NCBI GenBank assembly: GCA_023205875.1
Contig: CP060762.1
Span: 1 to 64,000 of the forward strand
Origin: Chloropicon primus
Taxonomy: Eukaryota > Chlorophyta > Chloropicophyceae > Chloropicales > Chloropicaceae
Length of the DNA: 64,000 nt
Direction of reading: 5' to 3'
How positions within the stretch are numbered: position 1 is the first letter of the stretch; every line of letters starts with the position of its first letter. The translations under genes were made by a program, and so were the position numbers. Below, piece by piece: positions 63,057 through 64,000 of this stretch. The notes under the pieces are model-generated. The model searched no databases. It had not been told where the DNA came from and was given only the letters and a program-made list of their open reading frames with translations.

Positions 63057-63490
63057 ATGAAGCTGGAAGTCAGAGCCGAGTGGCGTGTCGCGGATGACGC
63101 CTGCGAGAGTGGTGTCCAAAAGTATCAGTACCAGTCCAACTGCGGTGAGTGCGGATTCCGGACGAGTGCAGGCGGGAGCAGAATGCATCCTGCCCCCGGC
63201 CCCCGTCGTCTGTCTGCCTGCATGTCTTTGCTGACACGCTAACGCTCTCGCTTTTTTGTTTCGCGCTTCTCTCGTGCACCCTTCCTTCCCACCGCATTCC
63301 CCCACCAGACCAATTGCACGAGTCGTTCAAGTACTTGAAGACCGAGAGCAACCGTCTGCTGACCGCCTGGATGAGCGGCAAGAAGATGAAAGTCGAGGAA
63401 ATCGACGTCTTGGAGGAGAAGGTCGAGGACGAGGAGGACGAGGCTGAAGCGAACCCCGCGTCCCCTGACGCGAAGAAGCAAAAGACCTGA
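63057..63490 (+). CDS. Possible KEOPS subunit GON7-like protein
   Basis: Two exons, 63057-63144 and 63309-63490, with a 164-bp phase-1 intron (GTGAGT...CACCAG), give 89 residues. The N terminus MKLEVRAEWRVADDAC predicts a beta hairpin, then comes a helix (QLHESFKYLKTESNRLLTAW), an acidic disordered stretch (EEKVEDEEDEAEA) and the end SPDAKKQKT. Animal and fungal GON7 share this order, size and style: beta strands, one helix, acidic tail, and in human an AKRPKT-type end. GON7 caps the Pcc1/LAGE3 side of KEOPS, the complex for t6A in tRNA. The gene model is firm; the GON7 name is a suggestion. Confidence 0.6.
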
Positions 63491-63568
63491 GTGACGTAAT
63501 TATTAGTTCGATGCATACATGCATACAGAGAGAGAAAGAAAAAGAGAGTGTATATACCATTCTTAGCA

Positions 63569-63721
63569 TCACTTACGCCCTTGTGTCCCGTCTTCCCCCC
63601 CCACCATCAAGTCCCTAGTCCTGGTCTTCTCCACCGCTTTCCACATTCCCCTGAGCACCACCATCACGAAGGAGCCCCTCCTCCGGTACAAGTGCTGCCA
63701 GTGGTCCCCCAGATTCCCCAT
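63569..63721 (-). CDS. Possible 50-residue protein next to a VNTR
   Basis: A frame starting MGNLGDHWQHLYRRRGSFVM with one moderately hydrophobic stretch (SFVMVVLRGMW) and a charged end. Its ATG sits at the edge of the 20-bp tandem repeat. The composition would fit a small organellar subunit, and it converges on the GON7-like gene. There is no family match; it may be part of a spliced gene or chance. Confidence 0.3.
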   Translation of the reverse strand: MGNLGDHWQHLYRRRGSFVMVVLRGMWKAVEKTRTRDLMVGGEDGTQGRK

Positions 63722-63792
63722 CCTCCTCCTCCTCGCGCCATCCTCCTCCTCCTCGCGCCATCCTCCTCCTCCTCGCGCCATCCTCCTCGCCC
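63721..63792. repeat. 20-bp tandem repeat (minisatellite)
   Basis: Three perfect head-to-tail copies of TCCTCCTCCTCCTCGCGCCA (63721-63780) and a partial fourth. The unit length is not a multiple of three. Confidence 0.97.
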
Positions 63793-64000
63793 CTCCGCTT
63801 GGGAGTGATGAGTAATTCGATCCTTGGACGGAGGGAGAAGACCCGCGGAGGGAAAGGAAGGAAGGAAGGGAGGAAGGAAAGGCGACGGTAACCGAGGGGA
63901 GGGAGAAGGTCGGTCGGTCGCCTCTCGAGTCCGCGCCACAATAAGCGTCCTCGTCTCTTGCTCCTTCCTCTTGCGCAGAGTCAGAGACAGAGAGACAGAG
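63793..64000. other. Window end, simple repeats
   Basis: GGAAGGAAGG, GGTCGGTCGG and CAGAGA words. No gene is recognised; the window ends here. Confidence 0.4.

Noticed and set aside
1-64000. Search for transposons, virus-like elements, tRNA and rRNA genes
   Set aside because: No reverse transcriptase, transposase, integrase or capsid pattern, no terminal repeats flanking a block, and no recognisable tRNA arms or rRNA were seen by eye; a tRNAscan and repeat search would be needed to be sure.

Overview
The window is nuclear DNA from a small-genome, photosynthetic eukaryote, most likely a green (chlorophyte-type) alga. It is GC-rich and gene-dense. Its introns are short GT-AG introns. It encodes plastid functions (tocopherol methyltransferase, a GC1/SulA-like plastid protein) together with cilium proteins (CCDC180- and CFAP47-like). 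Several genes have TGTAA just after the stop codon, the poly(A) signal known from green algae. Position 1 is a chromosome end: the first ~365 bases are a CCTAAAA array (TTTTAGG on the G-rich strand). The species cannot be named from sequence alone; a picoplanktonic chlorophyte would fit.

Layout. 1-1355: telomere, degenerate telomere-like units and a 198-bp-period subtelomeric duplication. 1356-16863: syntaxin-18/SYP81-like ER SNARE, squalene monooxygenase, a giant VPS13-type lipid transfer protein, a WD40-like protein, a profilin-like protein and 3-ketodihydrosphingosine reductase, so a stretch rich in membrane-lipid and ER functions. 17348-32782: SPB1 rRNA methyltransferase, VTE4, an amino-acid transporter, a possible small secreted protein, a large secreted orphan with a DOMON-like end, LIP2 octanoyltransferase, a coiled-coil protein, RNA polymerase I subunit RPA43, a CTR copper transporter, an orphan helical protein and an ABM-fold protein. 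33371-44951: a uridine-kinase-like P-loop protein, GC1/SulA, a small plastid membrane protein, GPN2, a TPR protein, CCDC180-like and a SAP30BP/HCNGP-like protein. 45255-64000: a class C GPCR-like receptor, CFAP47-like, an OSBP-related protein, TMEM115-like, HAS1 helicase, a 43-residue spliced membrane protein and a GON7-like KEOPS candidate.

The genes form no operons. Themes that recur are lipid metabolism and transport (SQE, KDSR, VPS13, ORP), ribosome production (SPB1, RPA43, HAS1), ER/Golgi trafficking (SYP81, TMEM115) and cilia/signalling (CCDC180, CFAP47, GPCR). I resolved fifteen introns of about 64-208 bp. Most lie near the 5' ends of small genes, while the three longest coding regions (VPS13, CFAP47, CCDC180) are uninterrupted. 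Many divergent promoters carry arrays of 5-6 bp repeats. I saw no transposon, virus-like element, tRNA, rRNA or CRISPR array.

Most worth following up: the GON7-like gene, the OSBP-related protein with an altered signature, the class C receptor beside cilium genes with telomere-like DNA in its promoter, the 43-residue gene, and the secreted orphan at 23.4-25.6 kb.
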